DNA from: Dyadobacter sp. CY345
GTDB lineage: Bacteria > Bacteroidota > Bacteroidia > Cytophagales > Spirosomataceae
Length of the DNA stretch: 64,000 nt
Assembly (NCBI RefSeq): GCF_021502725.1
Contig: NZ_JAKFFS010000004.1
Location: 248,001-312,000, forward strand
Reading direction: 5' to 3'
Position numbers and translations under genes: made by a program. The number at the start of each line of letters is the position of its first letter. The first letter of the stretch is position 1. Positions 33,221-42,075 of the stretch are shown here, one piece after another. The notes under the pieces are model-generated. The model was not told the origin of the DNA and made no database searches. It saw only the letters and a program-made list of their open reading frames with translations.

Positions 33221-33376
33221 ATGAACGAGTTGATTTTTAGTGAACCAGCAATGCTTTCGGAGTCAAATAATTTTTGGTCAAAATCGCTGACCCAGCAAAC
33301 GGAATGCGTTTTTAAGGATTGCTGCAAAGCGTATAAAAAGAAAGGAAAATACTGTAAAAAGTGTCCTAAAAAATAA
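33221..33376 (+). CDS. Small cysteine- and lysine-rich protein
   Basis: A 51-residue product from the ATG at 33221. A purine-rich stretch (ggagaagag) sits directly upstream, and the consensus promoter at 33168-33198 fixes this start. The N-terminal half is acidic (MNELIFSEPAMLSESNNF); the C-terminal half is basic with five cysteines in 19 residues, CVFKDCCKAYKKKGKYCKKC, suggesting a small metal-bound or disulfide fold. I believe similar short proteins recur in Bacteroidota but know of no function. Its position right after the metal locus may or may not be meaningful. Confidence 0.72.
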   Translation: MNELIFSEPAMLSESNNFWSKSLTQQTECVFKDCCKAYKKKGKYCKKCPKK

Positions 33377-33462
33377 GTTTTAGTTAATACAGTTCATGGT
33401 GAATAATTGTAAGAGAGGGAGTGCCGTTGAGCGTTCCCTTTTCTATGCTGGAGACAAATTGA

Positions 33463-34194
33463 CTATACTTTTCGCTTTAATTCAAAGTTCTGTCCCAGAT
33501 AAACCCTTCTCACCTGTTCGTCTTCCGCCAGCTCCTCAGCAGTACCCTGTTTAAGAATTTTACCCTCAAACAATAAATAGGCACGGTCAGTAATTGACAA
33601 GGTTTCATTTACATTGTGGTCGGTAATCAAAATCCCGATATTTTTTGTTTTCAGCTTTGCAACGATACTCTGAATATCTTCAACTGCAATTGGATCCACA
33701 CCGGCGAAAGGTTCATCAAGCAAAATAAATTTTGGATCAACGGCAAGCGACCGGGCGATTTCAGTTCTTCGGCGTTCGCCACCGGACAAGACCATACCTT
33801 TGCTTTTACGCACATGCTGTAAGTGAAATTCTTCCAAGAGTTCTTCAACTTTTTGTTTTTGATCTGCTTTTGAAAGATTGGTCATTTCCAGCACAGCCAA
33901 AATATTTTCTTCCACCGTCAAAGAGCGAAAAACCGAAGCTTCCTGCGCGAGATAACCCAAGCCCAGTCGCGCGCGCTTATACATAGGAAGGTCGGTAATA
34001 TCCTTGTCATCCAGAAAAACTTTTCCGCTGTTTGGTTTAACCAAGCCAACAGCCATATAAAAAGAGGTGGTCTTGCCAGCTCCGTTCGGGCCTAACAATC
34101 CAACAATTTCTCCCTGCTCAACCTGATAACTTACATTATTATTGACGAGGCGCGCTCCGTATTTTTTAACCAGATTTTCGGTTCTTAATATCAT
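33463..34194 (-). CDS. lptB: LPS export ABC transporter ATP-binding protein LptB
   Basis: A 243-residue ABC ATPase of LptB length. Walker [10 protein letters not shown], signature [16 protein letters not shown], Walker [14 protein letters not shown] and the switch histidine region [21 protein letters not shown] are all present; [21 protein letters not shown] is characteristic for LptB. It powers extraction of lipopolysaccharide from the inner membrane toward the Lpt bridge. It lies 35 bases downstream of recJ on the same strand; lptF/G are elsewhere. Confidence 0.94.
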   Translation of the reverse strand: MILRTENLVKKYGARLVNNNVSYQVEQGEIVGLLGPNGAGKTTSFYMAVGLVKPNSGKVFLDDKDITDLPMYKRARLGLGYLAQEASVFRSLTVEENILAVLEMTNLSKADQKQKVEELLEEFHLQHVRKSKGMVLSGGERRRTEIARSLAVDPKFILLDEPFAGVDPIAVEDIQSIVAKLKTKNIGILITDHNVNETLSITDRAYLLFEGKILKQGTAEELAEDEQVRRVYLGQNFELKRKV

Positions 34195-34229
34195 TTTTCA
34201 ATTATGGGAATTCAATAATCGTCAGGCGG

Positions 34230-35942
34230 CTATTGGAATTTGACATCTTTCAGAAACAATTGTAACGTTTTTTTATCCCGAAAGTTATTCTCTTCAATAT
34301 TATAACAAATAGAAAATGGCTTGCCCTTGATCAGCTCAGGATATAAATGCGCCATACCGAATCCTATGGCTGTAAAAATAGGTGAGCCGTTTTGTTTAAC
34401 ATCAAATTTAATATGCTTTTCCTTCATGATTGTCGGTTGTCCGGCGAGCAAAACATTTTTACTTTCAAACACAGGCGTCATATTTCCTGGTCCGAAAGGC
34501 CCCATTTGTCTGAGAATATTATAAAACTTCGCCGTCACCGCGCTCAAATCAAGTTCAAGATCGATATTGATCATCGGAATCAGTTGATCAGGCAGGATTC
34601 TGCTGCTGACAATCTTGTCAAACTTGGCTCGGAAAGCATCAATATTTTCTAACGGTAAGGTTAAACCCGCTGCAAAAGTGTGCCCGCCAAACTGTTCCAA
34701 TAATTCCGAACATTCTTCGATCGCTTCATATACATCAAATCCGGGAACAGACCGTGCCGAACCCGCAGCCTTTCCATGCGATTGCGTTAAAATAATTGTA
34801 GGGCGGTGATATTTTTCAATACAGCGGCTGGCAACAATTCCGATTACACCTTTGTGCCAGTCTTCCTTATATAGTACTGTACTTCTTGCTTCCGTAAACC
34901 AGCTGTCATTTTCAATCATGAACAGCGCTTCTTCAGTAATACTGCTGTCAAAAGTCCGTCGTTCGCTATTATGCTGATTTATTTCATAAGCAAAATCCGT
35001 CGCTTCCTGCTCTTCCTCAGAGAGTAAAAGGCGAACGGCTTCTTTCGCATGTTTGATGCGCCCGGCAGCATTGATCCTCGGTCCCAAGCCAAATACTACA
35101 TTAGTAATGTCAAGCGTGCCGGTTATTCCTGCAATTTGTATCAGTGCTTTCATACCTACGCGCGGCGAGGCATTCAGCCTTTGAAGACCATAATAGGCAA
35201 GAACCCGATTTTCTCCGGTGATTGGAACAATATCAGCAGCGATACTTACTACCAACAGATCCAGGTATTCAAACAAGGTTTCCTGTGGAATATCATGTTG
35301 AATACAAAAAGCCTGTAACAATTTAAACCCGACACCGCAGCCGGTTAATTCTTTATAAGGATAAAGACAATCTTCTCTTTTGGGATCTAGAACGGCAACG
35401 GCTGGCGGAAGTTCCTCGCCAGGGCGGTGGTGATCACAGATAATAAAATCAATTCCACGATTATTTGCTTCGGTCACTTTGTCAACCGACTTAATTCCGC
35501 AGTCCAGGGTAACAATCAGTGAAAATCCATTTTCCTGCGCAAAATCGATACTCTGCCACGAAACACCATAACCTTCATTGTACCGGTCAGGGATATAGTA
35601 GTCGAGGTTGTCGTAAATTTTTCTTAAAAATCCATAAAACAAGGTCACCGATGTGGTACCGTCCACATCATAATCTCCGTAGACCAGGATTTTTTCGCCG
35701 TTGGCAATTGCTTGGGACAAACGTTCAACAGCCAGATCCATATCCTGCATAAGGTAAGGATCATGCAAATGGGAGAGGTCCGGACGGAAAAAGTTTCGGG
35801 ATTGGTCAAAATCTTTAATGCCGCGCTGAACCAAAAGTGTTGCCAAAAATGGGTTCACTTTTAAAGCCTCAGCCAGTTCACGCGCAACTTCCAGTTGATC
35901 AGAGGGTAATTCAGGGATTTGTATCCAACGCTTTTCAATCAT
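34230..35942 (-). CDS. recJ: Single-stranded-DNA-specific exonuclease RecJ
   Basis: The product is 570 residues from the ATG at 35942 (MIEKRWIQIPEL); an ATG two codons earlier is an alternative. DHH-phosphoesterase motifs are visible: ILVYGDYDVDGTTSVTLFYG, VTLDCGIKS, FIICDHHRPGE, and the DHHA1 region with GHTFAAGLTL. RecJ degrades 5'-ended single strands in recombination and mismatch/base-excision repair. The last about 100 residues form the OB-like domain (GPFGPGNMTPVFES). It is followed by lptB on the same strand. Confidence 0.94.
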   Translation of the reverse strand: MIEKRWIQIPELPSDQLEVARELAEALKVNPFLATLLVQRGIKDFDQSRNFFRPDLSHLHDPYLMQDMDLAVERLSQAIANGEKILVYGDYDVDGTTSVTLFYGFLRKIYDNLDYYIPDRYNEGYGVSWQSIDFAQENGFSLIVTLDCGIKSVDKVTEANNRGIDFIICDHHRPGEELPPAVAVLDPKREDCLYPYKELTGCGVGFKLLQAFCIQHDIPQETLFEYLDLLVVSIAADIVPITGENRVLAYYGLQRLNASPRVGMKALIQIAGITGTLDITNVVFGLGPRINAAGRIKHAKEAVRLLLSEEEQEATDFAYEINQHNSERRTFDSSITEEALFMIENDSWFTEARSTVLYKEDWHKGVIGIVASRCIEKYHRPTIILTQSHGKAAGSARSVPGFDVYEAIEECSELLEQFGGHTFAAGLTLPLENIDAFRAKFDKIVSSRILPDQLIPMINIDLELDLSAVTAKFYNILRQMGPFGPGNMTPVFESKNVLLAGQPTIMKEKHIKFDVKQNGSPIFTAIGFGMAHLYPELIKGKPFSICYNIEENNFRDKKTLQLFLKDVKFQ

Positions 35943-36028
35943 ATCCACAAAGATAATCGGATTCTGTGATGCATGTATGAAAATCTACGATCGGTCATTC
36001 GAATCAGGGAAAGCTAAGTGAAAGGTCT

Positions 36029-36036
36029 TATCTTTG
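36029..36036 (+). promoter_or_regulatory. Possible -7 element of ruvX
   Basis: TATCTTTG matches TAnnTTTG and lies about 50 bases before the ruvX start. No clear TTTG occurs at the standard distance upstream. Confidence 0.45.
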
Positions 36037-36085
36037 CAAGAACATTTTTAGTCAAATATTGACTATTCACTTATAGTTTACAAAA

Positions 36086-36505
36086 ATGCCTCGTTTATTG
36101 GCTATTGATTACGGTGCAAAACGTACCGGTATTGCTGTAACGGATCCTTTGCAAATTATTGCAACGGCGCTGGAAACGGTCAGGACGCATGATCTTCTGG
36201 ATTTTTTGAAAAAATATTCTGAACGTGAGCCTATTGAAGCTTTCATCGTCGGAATGCCGAAAAGACTTGATAATACTGAAAGTGATAACGCAGCAAGAGT
36301 GCATACATTTGTAAAGCTTTTGAAAAAAAGTTTTCCGGATATTCCGGTTCATACCCATGACGAAAGATTTACGTCGTCGATGGCCTTGCAATCGATGATC
36401 GCAGGAGGGTCCAAAAAAAGCGACAGACGAGAAAAGGGAAATATTGATAAAATAAGCGCAACCATCATTTTGCAATCTTTTATGGAGAGCAAAAGATTAT
36501 TTTAA
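36086..36505 (+). CDS. ruvX: Holliday junction resolvase-like protein RuvX/YqgF
   Basis: A 139-residue RNase H-fold protein. [20 protein letters not shown] holds the first catalytic aspartate, [18 protein letters not shown] the glutamate/proline loop region, and [17 protein letters not shown] the third site. YqgF/RuvX is essential in many bacteria and acts in processing of pre-16S rRNA 5' ends, with possible Holliday junction activity. Its place just before def, a translation gene, fits the rRNA role. Confidence 0.92.
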   Translation: MPRLLAIDYGAKRTGIAVTDPLQIIATALETVRTHDLLDFLKKYSEREPIEAFIVGMPKRLDNTESDNAARVHTFVKLLKKSFPDIPVHTHDERFTSSMALQSMIAGGSKKSDRREKGNIDKISATIILQSFMESKRLF

Positions 36506-36551
36506 TATTTTCTGTTTAAACCTAATTATATAATTTTCAATACAAAGTAAG

Positions 36552-37142
36552 ATGATTTACCCAATCGTAGCCTTCGGTGACCCAATTTTAAGAAAGCCGA
36601 CCCGCTTTATAGAAAAAGATGAAATGGATCTTAAAAAGCTTTCGGCGGATATGTTCGAGACGATGTATTCTGCCAATGGCGTAGGCCTGGCTGCTCCGCA
36701 GGTTGGATTGAATATTCGTGTGTTTGTTGCCGACGGAACGCCTTTCAGCGAGAAGGATGAAGATGACGATGATGATGAGGAAGTAGATTTGAGCCTTGTT
36801 GGTTTCAAAAAGACATTTATCAACCCGGAGATTCTTGAAGAAGACGGGGAGGAGTGGGCGTTTGAAGAAGGATGTTTGAGTATCCCGGGAATTCGCGGTG
36901 ATGTTTATCGCCCGGAAAGAGTATTAATCCGTTATCGTGATACCGATTGGAACGAATTCACTGAGGAATATACGGGAATGGCGGCGCGGATCATTCAGCA
37001 CGAATATGACCATTTACTTGGAAAACTTTTTGTTGATTACCTTCCAACATTGAAAAAACAACTTATAAAAAAGAAGCTGACAGATATTTCAAAAGGAAAA
37101 ACGGACGCAGACTATCGCATGCGCTTTCCTGGTCGCAGATAG
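36552..37142 (+). CDS. def: Peptide deformylase
   Basis: A 196-residue enzyme that removes the formyl group from new proteins. The three motifs are intact: GVGLAAPQVG (residues about 47-56), EEGCLSIPG with the metal-binding cysteine, and QHEYDHLLGKLFVDYL with the two metal histidines and the catalytic glutamate. Between strands it has an acidic insert, SEKDEDDDDDEEVDLSL, not found in the E. coli enzyme. It follows ruvX after 46 bases on the same strand. Confidence 0.96.
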   Translation: MIYPIVAFGDPILRKPTRFIEKDEMDLKKLSADMFETMYSANGVGLAAPQVGLNIRVFVADGTPFSEKDEDDDDDEEVDLSLVGFKKTFINPEILEEDGEEWAFEEGCLSIPGIRGDVYRPERVLIRYRDTDWNEFTEEYTGMAARIIQHEYDHLLGKLFVDYLPTLKKQLIKKKLTDISKGKTDADYRMRFPGRR

Positions 37143-37178
37143 AAAATAAAGTTAGTTTTAGAAATAATTTTGCTGCTT

Positions 37179-37976
37179 ATGCGTACTGAACCGGTCGACA
37201 AACTTGCTGTTTGTCTGATACAAACAGAATTGTACTGGGAAGATATTACCGCGAACCTTTCGTCTCTGGAGGAAAAAATCGCGAATATTGAACAGCCGGT
37301 TGATGTGATCGTTTTGCCCGAAATGTTTAATACGGGATTTACGATGAACACGAAATTCGCCGAACATATGAATATGACCACGACCAGGTGGATGAAACAT
37401 ATGGCCCTGCAAACGAATGCATTAATCATTGGAAGTTTCGCTGTGAAAGAAAATGGCAGCTTTTTTAATCGGTTGATGTGTGTTCAGCCGGACGGCGAAT
37501 TTTCCCATAGTGATAAGCGGCATTTATTCAGAATGGGAGAGGAACACCAGAACTACAAGCCGGGGAATTCTGCGTTACGTGTTAACTGGCGGGGATGGAA
37601 TATTTTTCCTCTGGTTTGTTACGATCTGAGATTTCCGGTTTGGAGCCGTAACTCGTCAGCGGATCCTTATGACCTTCTTATTTATGTTGCTAACTGGCCA
37701 GCACGTCGTGCACATGCGTGGAATACCCTGCTGAAAGCACGAGCAATTGAAAACCTCAGTTATGTGATTGGAGTGAACAGGATAGGTGCGGATGGAAATG
37801 GAATTATGCACCAGGGTGATAGCGCTGCACTCGATTTTCTGGGCGAACCATTGTCTAGCCTCGGCAATAAAGAAACCGAAAAAATCATTCATCTTTCCAA
37901 GAAAGAGCTTCTAGGATACCGGCAAACGTTCCCGGCTCACCTGGATGCGGATGATTTTATTATTCCAGAACAGTAG
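37179..37976 (+). CDS. Nitrilase-superfamily amidase (YafV/omega-amidase-like)
   Basis: A 265-residue product from the ATG at 37179; the frame can also start at a TTG three codons earlier. The Glu-Lys-Cys triad is visible: E in IVLPEMFNTGF, K in SHSDKRHLFRM and C in FPLVCYDLRFP. The sequence is closest in pattern to YafV and Nit2-type omega-amidases, which hydrolyse alpha-ketoglutaramate or similar amides in metabolite repair. It follows def by 36 bases and meets gatC tail to tail with one base between. Confidence 0.88.
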   Translation: MRTEPVDKLAVCLIQTELYWEDITANLSSLEEKIANIEQPVDVIVLPEMFNTGFTMNTKFAEHMNMTTTRWMKHMALQTNALIIGSFAVKENGSFFNRLMCVQPDGEFSHSDKRHLFRMGEEHQNYKPGNSALRVNWRGWNIFPLVCYDLRFPVWSRNSSADPYDLLIYVANWPARRAHAWNTLLKARAIENLSYVIGVNRIGADGNGIMHQGDSAALDFLGEPLSSLGNKETEKIIHLSKKELLGYRQTFPAHLDADDFIIPEQ

Positions 37977-37977
37977 C

Positions 37978-38265
37978 CTATTCTATTACCTTCGGCACCT
38001 TTATATATACACCATCCTGACTAGGAGCATTAGCGAGTGCTTCGTTCCTTGTCAAACTATTAATTCCGGAATCTTCACGCCAGCTATTGACTTCATCCAT
38101 AATATGGGTTAAAGGCTCGACTCCTTCAGTATCAATCTCGTTAAGCTGCTCCATCCAGGTCAAAACATTATCTAAACTGTTGAGTAGAGCAACCTCTTCT
38201 TCCGGCTTTACATGAAGTCTGGCCAAATGAGCGATTTTTTTTAAGGACTCTTGATCGATTTTCAT
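37978..38265 (-). CDS. gatC: Asp-tRNA(Asn)/Glu-tRNA(Gln) amidotransferase subunit C
   Basis: A 95-residue protein of standard GatC length. KIAHLARLHVKPEEEVALLN and the central WMEQLNEIDTEGVEPLTHIM are the GatC pattern, and the tail GVYIKVPKVIE packs on GatA in known structures. It stabilises the GatAB complex that makes Gln-tRNA(Gln) or Asn-tRNA(Asn) by transamidation. gatA and gatB are not in the window, which is common. It is a single gene convergent with the amidase. Confidence 0.93.
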   Translation of the reverse strand: MKIDQESLKKIAHLARLHVKPEEEVALLNSLDNVLTWMEQLNEIDTEGVEPLTHIMDEVNSWREDSGINSLTRNEALANAPSQDGVYIKVPKVIE

Positions 38266-38873
38266 TATGTTAAGAATTTGTTATGTTAGCGTCCGGAGGT
38301 AAATTAGAATCCAAAATTACCACATTTTTGCGAACTCAAAGAAATAATGAGTTTTTCAATATTAATGGTGGTATAAAATCAGATTTACTGACTTAAAAAT
38401 AATCCGAATTTTCAAAACGGAGATTTTTCAATTTGACGAATCTTTAAAATATACCAATTCCGGCAAGTAGTTGACAAATATTATTTGCTTTTGTAAGCAA
38501 AAGATAAAATTTTTTAAAATGTATTGCTGATTTAAAAAAATATGTTCCTAGGCTTTGAGGCGGATAGTGCAATTTTATAAAACTAGCTAGAAACTGTATA
38601 TATCGTTCTTTATCAATGTAAAATACCCAATAAAAACAAAAATTTGCAAAGCAGGCATTCTTTAAATTATACAATTGGCAATTTATTCATGCAGAATTAG
38701 AATAAAAAAACCAGACAAATGCTTGCTTTTTTTTAAAAGGAAAACTCATACTTTTGTAGAACTGAAAATTGTAACACCACAATCAAAATTTTATTTTACA
38801 AAAACCTAGTTTAACCAAAACTTTTATTTAATTCACAACCAAAATCTCAATTTAACCTTTAAAAGTAAGTCTG
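38266..38873. other. Long AT-rich intergenic region before the ton operon
   Basis: About 600 bases, strongly AT-rich, without a credible gene: the minus-strand frame at 38444-38674 has no recognisable features. It must hold promoters for gatC (minus) and the exbB operon (plus). TACTTTTG at 38749-38756 is a likely -7 element for exbB, with the TTG at 38723-38725 a suboptimally spaced upstream element, giving a leader of about 115 bases. Confidence 0.5.
38749..38756 (+). promoter_or_regulatory. Probable -7 element of the ton operon
   Basis: TACTTTTG (TAnnTTTG) 118 bases before the exbB ATG. The upstream TTG is 23 bases away rather than 19-21, so the -33 match is poor. Confidence 0.5.
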
Positions 38874-39713
38874 ATGGAAAAGAAAGCAACGACTCCGGCA
38901 CCAGCACCAAAGCCTGCAACAGCAGCACCAAAAGGCTCAGGTGGTTTGAACCCGGCATTGGTAATCCCCCTACTATTTGTTATTGCCCTATGTGTTTACA
39001 TTTTTGTTTTAGGAGCTCCTGATCACTTTATTGACGGAGATCATGAAAAAGGGCCAAAACCAGGAGACTATTTCGGTATCGTTCACGAAGGAGGACCTAT
39101 TGTACCAGTTTTAATGACTTGTTTTCTTATTGTTCTTGTGTTTACAATTGAGCGTATCATTACTATCGGAAAAGCAAACGGAACTGGTAGCATCGATTCA
39201 TTCGTTCGTAAAGTGAAAGCTCTTCTTGACAAAAACCAAATTGACGAGGCTATCAAAGAATGTGATAAGCAAAAAGGATCAGTTGGTAATGTTATCAAAG
39301 CTGGTTTGGTTAAATACAAACAACTTGCTATTGATGGTGCTCTTGACAAAGAACAAAAACTTGCGGCTTTGCAGAAAGAAATTGACGAAGCAACTACGCT
39401 TGAACTTCCTATGTTGCAGAAAAACCTTACAATCATTGCAACCCTTGCCGGTGCTTCTACACTTATCGCCCTTCTTGGAACGGTACTTGGTATGATTAAA
39501 GCATTTGCTGCTCTTGGTGCATCTGGTTCTGCTGATTCTGGCGCACTTGCTGCGGGTATCTCTGAGGCCCTTATCAACACAGCGATTGGTATCGGTACAT
39601 CCGCGATTGCAACTGTTTCTTATGCATATTTGAACAGTCGTGTTGATGACCTTACTTACAGTATTGACGAAATTGGTTTGAGCATTCAGCAAAATTTTGC
39701 AGCTCATTATTAA
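38874..39713 (+). CDS. exbB: MotA/TolQ/ExbB proton channel family protein
   Basis: A 279-residue inner-membrane protein. After an Ala/Pro/Lys-rich start (KKATTPAPAPKPATAAPKG) come a first helix (LVIPLLFVIALCVYIFVL), a second (PVLMTCFLIVLVFTIERI), a large cytoplasmic loop, and the paired helices of the channel, with ASTLIALLGTVLGMIKAFAA as the family signature and INTAIGIGTSAIATVSY. It makes up the proton channel that powers TonB with ExbD. It leads the operon exbB-exbD-exbD-tonB-small protein-pstS-like-TPR. Confidence 0.93.
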   Translation: MEKKATTPAPAPKPATAAPKGSGGLNPALVIPLLFVIALCVYIFVLGAPDHFIDGDHEKGPKPGDYFGIVHEGGPIVPVLMTCFLIVLVFTIERIITIGKANGTGSIDSFVRKVKALLDKNQIDEAIKECDKQKGSVGNVIKAGLVKYKQLAIDGALDKEQKLAALQKEIDEATTLELPMLQKNLTIIATLAGASTLIALLGTVLGMIKAFAALGASGSADSGALAAGISEALINTAIGIGTSAIATVSYAYLNSRVDDLTYSIDEIGLSIQQNFAAHY

Positions 39714-39728
39714 TAGTAATATACTATT
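39712..39728 (+). repeat. Hairpin directly after the exbB stop
   Basis: AATAGTA-ATA-TACTATT, a perfect 7-bp AT-rich inverted repeat that begins inside the exbB stop codon. There is no T-run, so it is not a full terminator; it might influence mRNA processing between exbB and exbD. Confidence 0.5.
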
Positions 39729-39777
39729 GATATATAATTTTCGTTAATATTAAAAAAACTTATATATTTGTAAAGTT

Positions 39778-40392
39778 ATGGCAATAGTTAAGCCCAAGAA
39801 ACATCCACCTCATATGGATATGACGCCCATGGTGGATTTGGCGTTCTTGCTACTGACATTCTTTATTATGACGGCGACGTTTAAGACCAATGACGCGGAG
39901 GTAACAACTCCAAGTTCGGTATCGACGATTAAAGTGCCGGATGATAAAATTATGATCATTAGTATTGACAAAACAGGAAAAGTTTTCTTTGGTGTGGATG
40001 CTCAGACAACAAGAATTTCTATGTTGGATAACATCGCTCAAACTAAAGGGGTTACTTTCACAGATTTGGAAAAAAAGAAATTCTCGCTTCAGTCAAGCTT
40101 TGGATTCCCTTTGAACCAGTTGAAAGCCTTTTTGAACACGCCGGAAGCGCAGATGTCTCAGATTAAACAACCAGGTATCCCTGTGGATTCATCGGGAACA
40201 AGTGAGTTGGCTGACTGGGTATATGCTGCAAGAAAAGCTGATCCGGGATTGAGAATCGCTTTGAAAGGAGATAATCTGGCTAAATTCCCTGTTTTCAAGG
40301 ATGTGCTAGGAAATCTTCAGTCGCAGAACATTAACCGATTCAATTTGATCACAGGTAGCGAAGATGCTCCTGCCGGATTCAAAATGGATTAA
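39778..40392 (+). CDS. exbD: ExbD/TolR biopolymer transport protein, copy 1
   Basis: A 204-residue protein with a single N-terminal membrane helix bearing the critical aspartate: DMTPMVDLAFLLLTF (residue about 20). The rest is a periplasmic domain, longer than in E. coli ExbD (141 residues), with SIDKTGKVFFGVDAQ and ADPGLRIALKGDNLAKFPVF. It works with ExbB as the proton-driven motor. A second, different ExbD follows 27 bases downstream, typical of Bacteroidota, where two ExbD-type subunits occur in one operon. Confidence 0.93.
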   Translation: MAIVKPKKHPPHMDMTPMVDLAFLLLTFFIMTATFKTNDAEVTTPSSVSTIKVPDDKIMIISIDKTGKVFFGVDAQTTRISMLDNIAQTKGVTFTDLEKKKFSLQSSFGFPLNQLKAFLNTPEAQMSQIKQPGIPVDSSGTSELADWVYAARKADPGLRIALKGDNLAKFPVFKDVLGNLQSQNINRFNLITGSEDAPAGFKMD

Positions 40393-40419
40393 GTATTTCA
40401 CTTGAAATAAAAGACTAAT

Positions 40420-40986
40420 ATGTCAGCAATAGTAGAAACCGGTGGTGGTGGTAAAGGCGACGGTAAAGTTCGCGGCAAGAAATTGTCCACCAATGTTGAT
40501 ATGACACCGATGGTGGATTTGGGCTTCTTGCTTATTACGTTCTTTATGCTTGCAACAACAATGTCGAAACCTACGTCGATGACATTGAACGTGCCTGACA
40601 AAACGGAAAAGAATGATGAAACTGAACCGCTAAAAGCGTCAAAAGTACTGACACTTTTCCTGGGTAAAAATGACGATGTCTACTATCTTGATGGTGTTGC
40701 AGCAGATGATCCAAAGGCCGAAGAATCTTTAAAGACGACTCGATTTGGTTCTGATCTGAGAAGTGTGATTTTCCAATCAGCTACTCGTATCAATGCAGCA
40801 AACGCAAAAGATGAAAAAGGATACGGAGCATTTGTTGTTGTAATCAAGCCTACGGTTGTGTCTACTTATAAGAACATGGTGGATGTGCTAGACGAAATGG
40901 CCATCACCAAGTCTAAGAAGTATGCGCTCGTAGACAACCTTACCGATTCGGAAAAGAAGTTACTTGGAGACAAAGTAAAACCATAA
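40420..40986 (+). CDS. ExbD/TolR biopolymer transport protein, copy 2
   Basis: A 188-residue ExbD paralogue. A Gly-rich, basic N-terminus (ETGGGGKGDGKVRGKKLS) precedes the membrane helix with the conserved acid, DMTPMVDLGFLLITFF, and a periplasmic domain including VLTLFLGKNDDVYYLDG and VVVIKPTVVSTYKNMVDVLD. It shares only the helix motif and fold with copy 1, so it is an old duplication. It starts 27 bases after copy 1. The two copies may be used in different stoichiometries around the ExbB pentamer (inference). Confidence 0.93.
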   Translation: MSAIVETGGGGKGDGKVRGKKLSTNVDMTPMVDLGFLLITFFMLATTMSKPTSMTLNVPDKTEKNDETEPLKASKVLTLFLGKNDDVYYLDGVAADDPKAEESLKTTRFGSDLRSVIFQSATRINAANAKDEKGYGAFVVVIKPTVVSTYKNMVDVLDEMAITKSKKYALVDNLTDSEKKLLGDKVKP

Positions 40987-41043
40987 GGACAGACCTGAGG
41001 TTTTTTAAGTAAGATAATTTTTTAACATTATAATTTAAACGCC

Positions 41044-41868
41044 ATGGCAGAAGTTAGCCCGAATGCAACACTGGATGATATAGTGTTTGCCAATCGTAAT
41101 AAGGCGTATGGTGCATTTTCACTGAGAAAGGGATATCGTGCAGATATTACCAAGTCAACTTTGATCGGCGCTGCTCTTTTTGTTTTCGCAATGTTTTCTC
41201 CTGCATTGATAGATGCATTTAAAGGCGAGGAAGAAAAAGAAGAAGTAATGGTTAATGTGGATTTAATGAACTTGCCGCCACCGCCAATTGACCCGACGGA
41301 GCCGCCACCGCCACCACCGCCGCCAATCGAGCAGCCTAAGGTAGCAACGGTAAAGTTTTTGCCTCCTGAGGTAAAAATGGATGAAAAGGTTCCTGAGGAA
41401 ACACCTCCACCAACAGTAGAGGATTTGAAGGAAGCTGTTATTGCAGATAAAACGGTTGAAGGTGATCCAAATGCTGACGAGGTGATCGTGGCGCCGGAAC
41501 AAGTTGCTGCCCCAAGTAAGGGAACAGTAGTTGAAGCGGCTCCTGCTGAGGAAAAAGTCTTCACTGTGGTAGAACAACAGCCAGAATTTCCAGGCGGAAC
41601 TTCTGAAATGTATAAGTATTTAGGTAAAAACATTAAATACCCAAGTGCTGCTTCTCGTGCCAACGTATCAGGGAGAGTATTTATGTCATTCGTTGTAAAT
41701 ACGGATGGAAGTATCCAGGATGTTGCGGTATTGAAAGGTTTAGGTTTTGGTTGCGATGAAGAAGCTATCCGTGTTGTGAAAGCAATGCCGAAGTGGAAAC
41801 CAGGTAAGCAATCAGGACGTGCAGTTAGGGTTAAATATAACTTGCCTATCAATTTCCAACTTGAGTAA
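41044..41868 (+). CDS. tonB: TonB-family energy transducer
   Basis: A 274-residue protein. The short cytoplasmic start NATLDDIVFANRNKAYGAFS is typical of Bacteroidota TonB, followed by one membrane helix (STLIGAALFVFAMFSPALID), a proline-rich periplasmic spacer with PPPPPPPPIEQPKV, and a C-terminal TonB domain (about residues 185-274) with EFPGGTSEMYKYLGKNIKYP and GRVFMSFVVNTDGSI. It couples the ExbB/ExbD motor to TonB-dependent outer-membrane receptors such as SusC. The long minus-strand open frame over this gene is a shadow. Confidence 0.95.
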   Translation: MAEVSPNATLDDIVFANRNKAYGAFSLRKGYRADITKSTLIGAALFVFAMFSPALIDAFKGEEEKEEVMVNVDLMNLPPPPIDPTEPPPPPPPPIEQPKVATVKFLPPEVKMDEKVPEETPPPTVEDLKEAVIADKTVEGDPNADEVIVAPEQVAAPSKGTVVEAAPAEEKVFTVVEQQPEFPGGTSEMYKYLGKNIKYPSAASRANVSGRVFMSFVVNTDGSIQDVAVLKGLGFGCDEEAIRVVKAMPKWKPGKQSGRAVRVKYNLPINFQLE

Positions 41869-41871
41869 CTC

Positions 41872-42075
41872 ATGAAGGAAAAACCATTGCATGAGAAGAT
41901 CATTGGTCTTGCTTCTTTGTTAATGGCTCTGGTATACATAGGAGGAGGGATCTATTTGATCTCCTCCTCCTTATCTTTTAGTTTGCTTCCGGTCGGCAGC
42001 ATTCAAAGGATTGCCTTTGCTGGCATACTTATTTTATATGGTTGTTACCGTGGTTACAGGGCTTGGAAGAAATGA
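41872..42075 (+). CDS. Small two-helix membrane protein in the ton operon
   Basis: A 67-residue protein with two hydrophobic helices (IIGLASLLMALVYIGGGIYL and IQRIAFAGILILYGCYR) and a basic C-terminus (YRGYRAWKK). It starts 3 bases after the tonB stop, and its own stop overlaps the start of the PstS-like gene in an ATGA arrangement, so it is clearly translated as part of the operon. I do not recognise a family and cannot name a function. Confidence 0.8.
   Translation: MKEKPLHEKIIGLASLLMALVYIGGGIYLISSSLSFSLLPVGSIQRIAFAGILILYGCYRGYRAWKK

Noticed and set aside
38444..38674. Minus-strand frame of 76 codons in the pre-exbB spacer
   Set aside because: Very AT-rich, no signal, domain or good start context; looks like chance.
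41028..41939. Long minus-strand open frame (303 codons) rich in Ser/Gly
   Set aside because: It lies exactly over tonB; the Ser/Gly composition is the complement of tonB's proline-rich spacer. The plus-strand TonB is certain.
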